From assembly GCA_023391875.1 (NCBI GenBank), contig JAEWAB010000002.1, positions 124,001 through 188,000 of the forward strand: 64,000 bases of DNA, read 5' to 3'. The translations under genes were made by a program, and so were the position numbers. This document shows, in pieces, positions 42,750-51,745 of the stretch (within the stretch, counting starts at the first letter, position 1; every line of letters starts with the position of its first letter). Source of the DNA: Bacillota bacterium. Lineage in GTDB: Bacteria; Bacillota; Clostridia; Oscillospirales; Ruminococcaceae. Under the pieces are notes generated by a model. That model worked only from the letters and a program-made list of their open reading frames with translations, had not been told where the DNA came from and ran no database searches.

Positions 42750-45700
42750 TCCGAAGCTGATTATCAAGAGCGGCTATATCAAAAGCAGCACCCACCTTCT
42801 CAATACGCTGGAATATGCCGGTAATAAAATAGCGGCGCAGGCCGTCGTGTTTTCGGATGGGTCGAAGCAAACCGTAGCCCCAGAGGACATCATAAGACTG
42901 AGCACAGCCGAGCAGTCTGAGGTATCCGGTATCGAGATTCGTTTCAAGGACAGTAAGAAGAGCTTCACGATTGACTACTCAAAATATCGGAGCTTTGTGG
43001 ATGAAACTAAACACACGGTTCGGGTGGACGAGCTTGTATCTGTAATCGATGAGCAGGTATTTATTAACGCAGAGGGTAAGCAGTATCATCAGATGAAAGA
43101 CCTCGACTTTTTCAAGTACCTCTCCTATATCGAGGATCGCCCGGGTGCTGAGAAGATTCACGGCCATGGTCTATTCGGACTTACCGGAGACGTCGATATT
43201 GATACTGCAAAGCAAATGGCGCTTGAGCATGAGAAGTCTATCAAATGGTCGCATATCATCTCCATGCCGGAGGGTGATAGCCAGCGTCTTGGGTACGATA
43301 CCCGCGAGGCGTGGGCAAACCTCATCAATGCAAAGGCCCCGCAGCTGGCGAAGGCGTATAACATCAGCCTTGAGAACCTTGTCATCAACGCAGCCTATCA
43401 TTCCAATACCGACAATGATCATTGCCATCTGCTGTTCTATAGCAGGGATCCAAGAGAGGGTTTTATCCGAGGCGGGGTGGACGGCCTGATCGCCGCCAGC
43501 GAGAAACTGAAATCCTTATTCACGAATGAGATCTATCGGGATGAGCTTGCATTGGTCAAGGAGCGTAAAAACGATGCTGAGCATAAGCTGGAGCATCGTA
43601 CCAGACAGCTCATGGAGGTCATGCAGCGCGAAAGCTACGCGCCGCCGATGGCTGCCACCGAGCAGCTGTTGGAACTCTCCGATGCCATGGTACCGCTCAA
43701 AGGCAAGCGGCAATATGGCTACTTACCCGCAGGCCTCAAAGAGCAGGTCAATACCATCCTTAAAACGCTGGTAGCGGATGACAAATACCTGCACATGTTT
43801 TATGATGAGTACATGGCCATCAACCGTGAATTCGTATCATCCTACAACGCTGACCCGAAAAAAATCGATGCCCGCATGAAGCTCATCGAGGAGAAGTTTT
43901 TTAACCCCGATAAGATAAACAAAGGCTCGACGCAGTTGCAGAACATCATCGTAAAGTATGCGGCTGCTCTGGCCGAGACCTCCCCGGGAGCAGGGGCGGC
44001 GAGCAGCGAAGAGAAAAAACCAGCTTACGCTGGTGTCTCCGAGAATGCAAGCGATATTTTTGTGGGCAACCCAGACGATAGCGTTGACTTAAACGATGGA
44101 TTATCTGCCCCGGATTACGCTGATGAATATCTCCCCAATGAACCTTCTGCTGCCGGCGGCCGCGGCGGTACCCACGGAGCTGGGTGGGCGAGCAGCGAAG
44201 AGAAAAAAGCAGGATACCGCAGGTCTGCAACAAATGCAAGCAAAAATGAAGATGATCCTATGACCAAACTGTCGCAGCAGCTCTATAAAGCAATGACCGA
44301 TGAGATAAAGACCTCGGCTGATGGGTCGCTGACCGCTATTCATGAAGCATTGGCCGAAAACAGTTTTAAGGATTATGTTTATGCTCCCTTTGAAGCAAAG
44401 CAGCAGATTAACGATTATATCGCCGATTTCCTAAGTCAGGATGATGTTCAAGGCAACTACTATGCGGAGCTGGCCAAGCGGCTTGATAAGGTATCCTCCT
44501 TAAAGCAGTTTAAGGACATGCCACCGGATCAGCTCACCGCGCTCCTGCAAGAGCGGTTTGTCAAACCTGATGAGTATACCAGTAAGCTGCTCCACAACCA
44601 GGTACTTCAATTCGCTCAAAGAATCGACCAACACCGATTTGTGGAGGATAACCGTTCACGATTTTTCTTTTCACTGAAAAAAGAAGCCTTTGCAGACAAT
44701 CCTGATGTGGCTTATGATGATTTGTTCCATAAGCTTCATTCCAGTAGCTACAATAGCTTCAATAAATTCAGCGATGAGGTCAAGCAGGACGTAAACTCTA
44801 TCGTTGATCGGCTTTTAACAAAAAACAACCTGCCTCTAGAAATGCTCCAACGGTTTGTGCCGCCGGATGATCTGACGCCACAAGATTTTCAGAATACAGT
44901 CATTCGCTTTGTTCGGGTGCTTGATAAGCAGCGCGAAGTACATAAATTAAGCGGTGAATTCTTTCGGGCGCTGCGTGATCAATGCGCCGGTGAAGAAACT
45001 AGTAAAGAATATGTGTCGTTCCATGAGCGGTTGAAACCGCTGGAGGCAAAAGGCTATCATGAATTGTCCGAGGGTATGAAAGCGGAGGTCAATAGTATCG
45101 TCGGCAATGTGTTGAGCATCGTCGGCGCGGATCCGCAAACCATCGATTACTTTTCCCATCCCAACGAGGACACCCCAATTGGCCTCCACAGCATCGTGTA
45201 TTATTACGTCAAGCGGCTCGACCTTCAGCAGCTCTGCGATGCTATTCACTCTGATTTTTCTTCTTCATTGCAACAACTAGCTTTTAGCGAGAACTCCGAG
45301 CTAATACCGTTATTTGAAAAGTTGCAGCTCGTTGAAGGCGCACATTATCAGGAGCTGCCGGAGGAATTGCAAAAAGAGATCTCCGTGATTGTCGGCCAGC
45401 TCCTGAAAGAGTGTAAGGTTGACGAAAAAACCGCGAACCAGTTTATAACCCCTGACGCATTTACTCCGTTAACCCTTCATGAGCAGGTCTTTCGAATGGC
45501 AAAGCGGCTTGAGCAGCATCGATTCGTCCATGAGATTTCTGAGAAGTTTTATTCTTCGCTGCATGAGATGGCGTTTGACGACCAACGTAACCGAACGTTA
45601 AACGAACTCTATGAACAGCTCCGGGGGAGCGATGCTCCCTATAGCGCACTGACTGCCCGCCAGCGGCAGACCATCAATCAGATCGTTGCAAGCTTACTTA

Positions 45701-46665
45701 AAGCAAACGGGGCAGACGAGGATATGATCCGGCAACTGACTAACCCGGATGAACTGACGCCACTGAACCTGCAGCATACAGTATTTCGGTTTATTCTTCA
45801 CCTCCCCGAGCACCGCTTTGTTCATGATTTCAGTTCTTCTTTCTTCACCGCCTTACGCGAAGGAGCGTTTGCCGAGGGGTCATTAAAAGATAAGCTGCAT
45901 GAGCTGAACCGCCAGCTGGCACGGCTCAAAGAACCAGCATGCCCCCTGAAGGAGCTGCCGGTAAAAACTCAAGCATTGATTAACGATGTCGTTACGGAAA
46001 TTCTCCAGCAGCATATCGTCCCGCAGGAAGTGCTCGACTGGTTTGTACCCAGCAGCGACGGCAGGCTTCCAGCCTTTCATAACATGGTGCGCGGTTTCGC
46101 CCGATATTACCATGAACACCAGTTTGTTCAGGCTAAACGGATGGATTTTTACGAAATGCTGTCCGAAAGTACCCTGCCGAAGAATCTTTCCAATGGTGTC
46201 TTTGCGCAACTGGCCGGTATCCGTGACCGGCTGGCAGCTTACCCCGATGAAATGCGCTACAATGATCTGGATGATCCTTTTAAAGCGGACATTACCCGCC
46301 TTGCTTACGTAATTCTACAACAGCCTTCAGCCGATCCGAATGGTGTCAACGGACAGGCGGTTATCGCCCGCAAGCTGTTGCTGGATAAGGACGCCCCAAA
46401 GGACTTTCAAAACACCATTATCCACGTCGCGCGCAACCTCAATGAGATCTCGCGTAAAACCGTTGAATTTGATAAGAAAAGGAGGATGAACGCAGTAATC
46501 AATGCCGTTATGATGTGCCACGAGCTGGCCGCAGCCATTGACCAAATGTCTGAGCAGGATACGGCCAGCCACAAAAACTACCGTGGCGAGCAAAGCAAGA
46601 TGGATAAGCACCGCACTTTCCATCGCCGGAAAGTCAAGAAACATGAAAACTATGTAGAATATTAA
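42742..46665 (+). CDS. MobL-like relaxase with a long repeat tail (1307 aa)
   Basis: Nicks oriT and leads the DNA strand during conjugation. The N-terminal relaxase domain (about 1-280) has the histidine cluster AYHSNTDNDHCHLLFYS near residues 216-232 and SHIISMPEGD, as in MobL/MobP3-type relaxases. A Ser/Gly-rich linker (about 415-515) carries two near-identical ASSEEKK segments. Residues about 520-1240 form six to seven helical units of about 98 residues with a VHxxSxxFFxxLxxxAF start and PDxLTPL close. The C-terminus is basic. The tail is unusual; relaxases of this class are often 400-600 residues. Confidence 0.85.
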   Translation: MSSPKLIIKSGYIKSSTHLLNTLEYAGNKIAAQAVVFSDGSKQTVAPEDIIRLSTAEQSEVSGIEIRFKDSKKSFTIDYSKYRSFVDETKHTVRVDELVSVIDEQVFINAEGKQYHQMKDLDFFKYLSYIEDRPGAEKIHGHGLFGLTGDVDIDTAKQMALEHEKSIKWSHIISMPEGDSQRLGYDTREAWANLINAKAPQLAKAYNISLENLVINAAYHSNTDNDHCHLLFYSRDPREGFIRGGVDGLIAASEKLKSLFTNEIYRDELALVKERKNDAEHKLEHRTRQLMEVMQRESYAPPMAATEQLLELSDAMVPLKGKRQYGYLPAGLKEQVNTILKTLVADDKYLHMFYDEYMAINREFVSSYNADPKKIDARMKLIEEKFFNPDKINKGSTQLQNIIVKYAAALAETSPGAGAASSEEKKPAYAGVSENASDIFVGNPDDSVDLNDGLSAPDYADEYLPNEPSAAGGRGGTHGAGWASSEEKKAGYRRSATNASKNEDDPMTKLSQQLYKAMTDEIKTSADGSLTAIHEALAENSFKDYVYAPFEAKQQINDYIADFLSQDDVQGNYYAELAKRLDKVSSLKQFKDMPPDQLTALLQERFVKPDEYTSKLLHNQVLQFAQRIDQHRFVEDNRSRFFFSLKKEAFADNPDVAYDDLFHKLHSSSYNSFNKFSDEVKQDVNSIVDRLLTKNNLPLEMLQRFVPPDDLTPQDFQNTVIRFVRVLDKQREVHKLSGEFFRALRDQCAGEETSKEYVSFHERLKPLEAKGYHELSEGMKAEVNSIVGNVLSIVGADPQTIDYFSHPNEDTPIGLHSIVYYYVKRLDLQQLCDAIHSDFSSSLQQLAFSENSELIPLFEKLQLVEGAHYQELPEELQKEISVIVGQLLKECKVDEKTANQFITPDAFTPLTLHEQVFRMAKRLEQHRFVHEISEKFYSSLHEMAFDDQRNRTLNELYEQLRGSDAPYSALTARQRQTINQIVASLLKANGADEDMIRQLTNPDELTPLNLQHTVFRFILHLPEHRFVHDFSSSFFTALREGAFAEGSLKDKLHELNRQLARLKEPACPLKELPVKTQALINDVVTEILQQHIVPQEVLDWFVPSSDGRLPAFHNMVRGFARYYHEHQFVQAKRMDFYEMLSESTLPKNLSNGVFAQLAGIRDRLAAYPDEMRYNDLDDPFKADITRLAYVILQQPSADPNGVNGQAVIARKLLLDKDAPKDFQNTIIHVARNLNEISRKTVEFDKKRRMNAVINAVMMCHELAAAIDQMSEQDTASHKNYRGEQSKMDKHRTFHRRKVKKHENYVEY
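43998..44208 (+). repeat. direct 22-bp repeat pair in the relaxase linker
   Basis: A 22-bp sequence at 43998-44019 (beginning GGCGAGCAGC) recurs exactly at 44187-44208, 189 bp apart, in the same reading frame. Both encode ASSEEKK. The regions around both copies also contain short inverted repeats. Confidence 0.8.
44640..46430 (+). repeat. tandem ~297-bp coding repeats in the relaxase tail
   Basis: Units start near 44640, 44940, 45236, 45527, 45820 and 46125, with spacing of 291-305 bp. An earlier, more divergent unit may lie at 44270-44640. Protein similarity is clear (HRFVH, FFxxL, PDELTPL) while DNA identity is low. Confidence 0.75.
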
Positions 46666-46685
46666 AACAGAAAGGAAACGAACCT

Positions 46686-47189
46686 ATGTTAAACAGAACC
46701 GCCCAAAATCTTGAACCCTACTCCTTTGAAAAAGCTTACCTGAATCAGATGAACAACGAGGCCCGTTACTATCTCAACGGTAAGGGTATCGTTCGCCGCG
46801 ACGATGGTACCCTTTTGTTCTTCATTGTTGAAGATTCCGACATTGAATTCTTCGATTTCGGCGGCACGATCCTCGATGAACACCTCACCGAGCTGACCTA
46901 CATGGATCCAAACGAAGTGAAGCAGCTCGACGTCCTCCGCAGCCTAGATGAGAAGCTATTTGCGAAGTTTGGACTGCACGTTGTCTCCGTAGTGTACGCC
47001 GAAAGCGTCCTGAAGGACGTCGTTATCATCGAGCCAGACACCAAGGCATACTTCCAGCTTGACCTTATGGAAATCGACAACATCGGCAGCAATACCACAG
47101 AGGAGATGCAGACCTACGAGGAATGTTCGCTGAATGAGCCATATCAAATCTCCATCGCCGAGGACGGCAGCATCATTGTTAAGGAATGA
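46686..47189 (+). CDS. DUF6329-like ICE protein (167 aa)
   Basis: ATG 46686 follows AGAAAGGAAACG. A soluble, acidic protein (GIVRRDDGTLLFFIVEDSD, LTYMDPNEVKQLDVLRSLDE), resembling the DUF6329 family of ICE proteins as remembered. No catalytic motif. It lies 20 bp after the relaxase and ends before a terminator. Confidence 0.6.
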   Translation: MLNRTAQNLEPYSFEKAYLNQMNNEARYYLNGKGIVRRDDGTLLFFIVEDSDIEFFDFGGTILDEHLTELTYMDPNEVKQLDVLRSLDEKLFAKFGLHVVSVVYAESVLKDVVIIEPDTKAYFQLDLMEIDNIGSNTTEEMQTYEECSLNEPYQISIAEDGSIIVKE

Positions 47190-47206
47190 GCAGTAAAGAA
47201 TAAAAT

Positions 47207-47252
47207 GGCAAGGGCACAGACCAAGTAACATTGGTTTTGTGCCCTTTTCTAT
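47207..47252 (+). terminator. terminator after the DUF6329-like gene
   Basis: AAGGGCACA ... TTGTGCCCTT with an inner ACCAA/TTGGT stem, then TTCTATT. Two-part stem-loop. Confidence 0.8.
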
Positions 47253-47274
47253 TGAGAAAGGAATGACAACCTGT

Positions 47275-48783
47275 ATGGAAAAACAACGCCTGTTCGTCGA
47301 TATGGATGGCACCCTCGCTACTTTCACGCCAGTTGACCGATTAGAAACCCTCTATGAAAAGGGGTATTTCCTGAATCTGAGACCTTTGGACAACGTGGTA
47401 CTGGCCGTCAAAGATATCATTCACAATAACCCTGATATTGAGGTATTTATCCTCTCGGCTTATCTTTCCGACAGCCCCTATGCGCTGGAGGAAAAGAACC
47501 GTTGGCTTGACAAATACCTGCCCGAAATCGATGCAGCTCACCGCATCTTCCCGCCCTGCGGCTCAGATAAGAAGGAATACATCCCAAATGGGATACGCAA
47601 CACCGATTGCCTGCTGGACGATTATACCCACAACCTTACCCTTTGGCAGCCTCCGGCGCGGGGGATAAAGCTGCTCAACGGAATCAATCACACCCATGGG
47701 ACGTGGAAGCACGATTCTATCCGCTTTGATCAGGTTCCGAAGGATCTGGCCGTACAGATAGCCGATTTGATGAGAGGCGAGGGACGCACACAGGAGCATC
47801 CGAAGCAACCTGCTTCGGTTTCCAAGATGACGGTCAACCAATTCGCGGAGAATATTGAGCGCCAGCTTGAAGCCGCTGATCAGGATAGCGCTTCTCTTTT
47901 TGAGCTTCTAAAAGCGAAACTCCTTATGCCAAACATGAAGGCCGAAGGAATCGTCGCGATTGCGATGCAGCGACCGGATGCGTGCTGCGTGAAAACTCTG
48001 CAGGAATGGCGTAAGGAAGGGTACCATCTGAAACCCGGCGAATTCGGAAATGCCATTAAGGTATTAGCCTCTTACCGCCAGCAGTTCTTTCAGCGTGACG
48101 GAGCAGAAATGAATGTGTTGGAAGCGACGCCGGAAGAGAAACAGCGGATCCTCTCCGGTCAGATTGAGGTCAAAGATAAGATCATCAGCAAAATGCAGAT
48201 GGTCTATGATATCACACAAACTGACTGCGCACCGGTAGATTATAACCGTGTGCTGCTTCCGTTCTACTTACACATCGACTCACAGGCCAAGTACAACATC
48301 CTTAAAACGAACATTGAGGAAAGGGGGTTCACGGTAAAGGAAGTTCCGTTGCCGGTGCTTTCACAACAGGGTTATTACGATAAGGACAAAAAAGAAATCC
48401 TTATCAATAACTCTCTTAAGGATTATCAGCAGCTGGCCGCCCTGTGTGATGCCTACGGCGTCTGCTTGATCGACAACACCAGCGCCCAATCGGAACTGGT
48501 GAAGACTTTTGAAGCGGCGTATTTTTCCATGGCCATCAAATCCGCTCTCGGACTGCCGATGGATGATGAGGAGATTAAGCGTGTGGCTCAGAAGTATAAT
48601 GACATCCCGGAGCACAGCATCAATACCTTGGATCAATCGCTCACGCGCTGCCAGCGGGCAAACGCGCAGACGATGTTTGAGGTCGACAGCCGGTATCAGG
48701 CCATCATGCAGGAGAAGGGGCTTAAAATCGATCTAACAAGGCAGGCATCTGTTACCCAAAATTTTCTTCAGGGGCTAGAGTAG
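47275..48783 (+). CDS. HAD-type 5'-nucleotidase domain fused to a helical ICE domain
   Basis: ATG 47275 follows GAAAGGAATG. The N-terminal 170 residues are a HAD domain: LFVDMDGTLATF (nucleophile Asp near 7), FILSAYL (motif II), DCLLDDYTHN (motif IV), similar to NT5C-type 5'-nucleotidases. The remaining 330 residues are helical, with a hydrophilic middle (NVLEATPEEKQRILSGQIEVK) and IKSALGLPMDDEE near the end. Some ICE and phage 'polyvalent' proteins carry such parts and travel with the DNA, but the role here is unknown. Confidence 0.7.
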   Translation: MEKQRLFVDMDGTLATFTPVDRLETLYEKGYFLNLRPLDNVVLAVKDIIHNNPDIEVFILSAYLSDSPYALEEKNRWLDKYLPEIDAAHRIFPPCGSDKKEYIPNGIRNTDCLLDDYTHNLTLWQPPARGIKLLNGINHTHGTWKHDSIRFDQVPKDLAVQIADLMRGEGRTQEHPKQPASVSKMTVNQFAENIERQLEAADQDSASLFELLKAKLLMPNMKAEGIVAIAMQRPDACCVKTLQEWRKEGYHLKPGEFGNAIKVLASYRQQFFQRDGAEMNVLEATPEEKQRILSGQIEVKDKIISKMQMVYDITQTDCAPVDYNRVLLPFYLHIDSQAKYNILKTNIEERGFTVKEVPLPVLSQQGYYDKDKKEILINNSLKDYQQLAALCDAYGVCLIDNTSAQSELVKTFEAAYFSMAIKSALGLPMDDEEIKRVAQKYNDIPEHSINTLDQSLTRCQRANAQTMFEVDSRYQAIMQEKGLKIDLTRQASVTQNFLQGLE

Positions 48784-48868
48784 GAGGTGGCCGCATCGTA
48801 GAGATTCCGCCCGAAGAAAATGAAAAGGTGTGGAAAAACCGCAAGAAAAAACTGTGAGGTGATATGGA

Positions 48869-50725
48869 TTGTCAGCAAGTCAAAAGTATAGCACAAAGGA
48901 AAAGCTATTTATCGGCCTAGCCCTGTTTCTTGTGAGCTACCTTTTTCTGAATTTTCTTTTTTCATTGCAGGAACTGGTTTTAAACTTCTCGTTGAGTTTG
49001 TATCTTTCAAAGCTACCGTACATGTGGTATGTCAAGGGGCTTATCAGCCTGCTGGTGCCGCTGATCGTTATTTGGGTACTTACTCGCTCATCACTCGACA
49101 ACATCAAATCTGATGTTGTCGGTGATGGACAGTACGGCACCGCACGGTGGGCAACCGACGAAGAAAAATATAAAATGTATACTAAAGTACCTTTTGGAAA
49201 GGAGACAAAGCCGGGATACGTCGTCGAAGTATTTCCGGAACAGAAACTTTGGGTTGTGGACTTAAGTGACCAAAGTATCTTACAGGTGGCGCCTCCCGGT
49301 GCTGGTAAAACAAAGTTCTGTATTATACCTACGATTTATTATAATGCTCAAGTAAATAAGAACACACGTAATAAAGGTGCCAGCCTAATTTTAACGGACA
49401 ATAAAGGAGAGCTATTTTCTTCATGCGCTGAAATGCTTCATTCTGGTGGATATAGAACGCCGTTTTTAAACTTTGATGATCCAATACACAGCTATCGTTT
49501 TAATCTGTTATGTAATGTTAATAAATACATCGACAGATATAAGGCGGCCACAACCGAGAGTGATAAACTTATCAACTACGGCAATGCCGAGCGGTATGCA
49601 AAAGTGCTATCTGAAAGTATTGTGGATAACATCGAAACTGAATCCCATAGTGATGCATCACAGTATTTTAAAGAAACTTCTAAAGGCCTTCTCACCGGTA
49701 TAATCCTCCTGGTATCGGAATACGGTGATGAGGATCAACGCCATATCATATCGGTGTTTCGTCTGATTATCGAGTTAAACGGTTTGGATGAAGGAAGCAG
49801 TGACATCATGCAGCGTTCAAAGCTTGAGAAATTACTTTCATACGTTGATAATGACCGTATTGTAAATTATGTAGGTCCCGCGATGAAGGCCGACGCCAGA
49901 ACCAGCATGAACGTGTTCTCCTCTGCGCTGGGCAAGTTGGTGGCGTTCATCGACGCCCAGCTGGAGCAGATGGTCTGCGGTCACTCGCAAGAACTTAACG
50001 ACATTGACTTCATTAACCAGCCAACGGCCATCTTCCTAATCTGTCCGGATGAAAATGTTACTAGACACTTCTTTGCTGCCTTGTTTATTCGCTATCTGAT
50101 GAATGATCTTATAGAGCAGTCACGGCATAGTCCGAAATTGCGTCTAAAACGTGATGTATTAGCGGTTTGGGATGAATTTGGCAACATGCCCGCAGTTAAG
50201 AATATGGATGTTTTGTTAACCGCCGTAAGAAGTCGAGGGATACGTTTTCTTATTTCATTGCAAAGCTATTATCAGTTAGAAAAAAACTATACACCCCGCA
50301 TTTCTAAAATCCTTCGTGCAGCATGCCAAATTAAAATGTATACCTATCTTGCTGACGATGATGAAGCAAAGGCCTTGAGCGAGGCGCTGGGTGATAGGAC
50401 CGTACAGAGCGGCAGCGTTTCACGCAGCTCACGCGATGGTATTTGGACAGACAGTACCTCGCAGACTGTACAGATGATCAAGCAGCGGCTTATTACCCCT
50501 GATGCGATCATGCAACTTGAGCAGGGGGAATTTATTCTTCGAAAAGCAGGCGCGAAAAATGCTCGAGCGCATTTGCAAATCTATTGGGATTATCTTAAAC
50601 AATATCCTGAACCCCAAATTAATGTTAATTACGAGATTAAGCCTATTGACTGCCTAACCGAGGAGCGTATCAAACGCAAGGCTCAACTGAAAAAGAACGC
50701 CCTGACAGTGGGAATGTTCGATTAA
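48869..50725 (+). CDS. virD4: VirD4/TraG coupling ATPase
   Basis: TTG 48869 follows GTGAGGTGATATGG. Two N-terminal membrane helices (about 10-35 and 48-68) are followed by the ATPase with Walker A VAPPGAGKTKFCIIP near residue 140, VWDEFGNMPAV (Walker B) near 430 and ISLQSYYQLE. 618 residues. It links the relaxase-DNA complex to the type IV channel. Confidence 0.93.
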   Translation: MSASQKYSTKEKLFIGLALFLVSYLFLNFLFSLQELVLNFSLSLYLSKLPYMWYVKGLISLLVPLIVIWVLTRSSLDNIKSDVVGDGQYGTARWATDEEKYKMYTKVPFGKETKPGYVVEVFPEQKLWVVDLSDQSILQVAPPGAGKTKFCIIPTIYYNAQVNKNTRNKGASLILTDNKGELFSSCAEMLHSGGYRTPFLNFDDPIHSYRFNLLCNVNKYIDRYKAATTESDKLINYGNAERYAKVLSESIVDNIETESHSDASQYFKETSKGLLTGIILLVSEYGDEDQRHIISVFRLIIELNGLDEGSSDIMQRSKLEKLLSYVDNDRIVNYVGPAMKADARTSMNVFSSALGKLVAFIDAQLEQMVCGHSQELNDIDFINQPTAIFLICPDENVTRHFFAALFIRYLMNDLIEQSRHSPKLRLKRDVLAVWDEFGNMPAVKNMDVLLTAVRSRGIRFLISLQSYYQLEKNYTPRISKILRAACQIKMYTYLADDDEAKALSEALGDRTVQSGSVSRSSRDGIWTDSTSQTVQMIKQRLITPDAIMQLEQGEFILRKAGAKNARAHLQIYWDYLKQYPEPQINVNYEIKPIDCLTEERIKRKAQLKKNALTVGMFD

Positions 50726-50745
50726 CCCCCATAAAGCAATATTTT

Positions 50746-50788
50746 AAATCGGCTACAAGCGGCCTAGAAGCCCTTGTAGCCGATTTTC
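50746..50788 (+). terminator. terminator after virD4
   Basis: AAATCGGCTACAAG, about 13-nt loop, CTTGTAGCCGATTT, then TCT: a perfect 14-bp stem. Confidence 0.85.
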
Positions 50789-50809
50789 TATGAAGGAAGG
50801 AAAAAGGAC

Positions 50810-51568
50810 GTGAACTATTTTAAAATCCCAAATAACATATTCGGGCTTGGCCTGAAAGCCAATGAGCTGGTGGTGCTAACGTATCTATGCAGTATCCATC
50901 AAGCAGAGAATCAAAACTACGCTGTAGCCAAGTATGAAGCTATCGCTCAAGCCTGCGGCTATGCCAGCAGCGATTCAGCCCAATCCGTTATTCACTCACT
51001 GGAGCAGAAAGGCTTCATCACCATCGTACCGCGGCATAATATGTTCACCGGCGTCACACTGGCCAATGGATATATCGTTAATCTGCCGGCGTGTGACAAC
51101 GGTTATTTCAAGGTGGATCGAGACAAGTTTCGTATCATTGCTGCCCGTGCCGGCACGACGGCCGCGGCAATCTACCTCTACATACTCCGCTGCATGAATA
51201 ACACCAAAGCAGCCTTCCCGTCACTCAGCAACATCAGGGATAATGTTCACCTGACGATAGCTACTATCGTCAAGAAGATCCGTGAGCTGCAGGAGCAGCT
51301 GCTGCTTCATAAGCAGAACCGCCACAAGCTGGATGGGAGCTTTACACATAACCTCTACACACTGCTGTTCGGTCAGCCAACGCCACAAGCGCAAAAAAGA
51401 GAAGAACACGTTGTTTCAGAACGTGTTCTTCAGGTAGAAAGCAATATAATTCCGGTCAAGGGAATCGCTTCTTGCCTATATAGTAAGGCTAAGTCTGCGG
51501 TTTGTCAAGTGGGCAGGAATGTAAAAAGTTTGTTAATGAGCCTTTTTTCGCAAGGAGGGGTACTATAA
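50810..51568 (+). CDS. winged-helix replication-type protein (252 aa)
   Basis: GTG 50810 follows GAAGGAAGG. The N-terminus (YFKIPNNIFGLGLKANELVV, YAVAKYEAIAQACGYASSDS) looks like the HTH_36 winged helix of phage and plasmid replication or regulator proteins. A second helical part (KAAFPSLSNIRDNVHLTIAT) follows, then a hydrophobic C-terminus without a clear motif. It may help replicate the excised ICE. Replication initiator is only a guess. It faces the Cas operon, converging on it. Confidence 0.6.
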   Translation: MNYFKIPNNIFGLGLKANELVVLTYLCSIHQAENQNYAVAKYEAIAQACGYASSDSAQSVIHSLEQKGFITIVPRHNMFTGVTLANGYIVNLPACDNGYFKVDRDKFRIIAARAGTTAAAIYLYILRCMNNTKAAFPSLSNIRDNVHLTIATIVKKIRELQEQLLLHKQNRHKLDGSFTHNLYTLLFGQPTPQAQKREEHVVSERVLQVESNIIPVKGIASCLYSKAKSAVCQVGRNVKSLLMSLFSQGGVL

Positions 51569-51745
51569 TTTTTAGGTAGCAGTTATAGTACATACCTGAG
51601 TTACGACAGTGAAAAGAGAAAAGTTAGGCTCTATTTAAGTCTGATATAGAGATAAGGGCTATATTTTGCGAGGAATCCAGCTCCAGATCGCCATAACTGT
51701 ATGATGGACCGGCCCCGCTAATTGACCAAGGCCGATTTTTCTTTT
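51569..51745. other. convergent intergenic region (177 bp)
   Basis: No gene, array or clear hairpin is seen. It lies between the plus-strand winged-helix gene and the minus-strand Cas operon. No CRISPR-like repeat is present. Confidence 0.6.

Noticed and set aside
43946..44239. Minus-strand frames over the relaxase linker
   Set aside because: They arise from the GC-rich repeat region of the relaxase and lack start signals.
48784..48868. Possible short basic gene between the HAD gene and virD4
   Set aside because: The frame ending in VWKNRKKKL has no usable start codon after the upstream stop. It could be a relic, but nothing supports expression.
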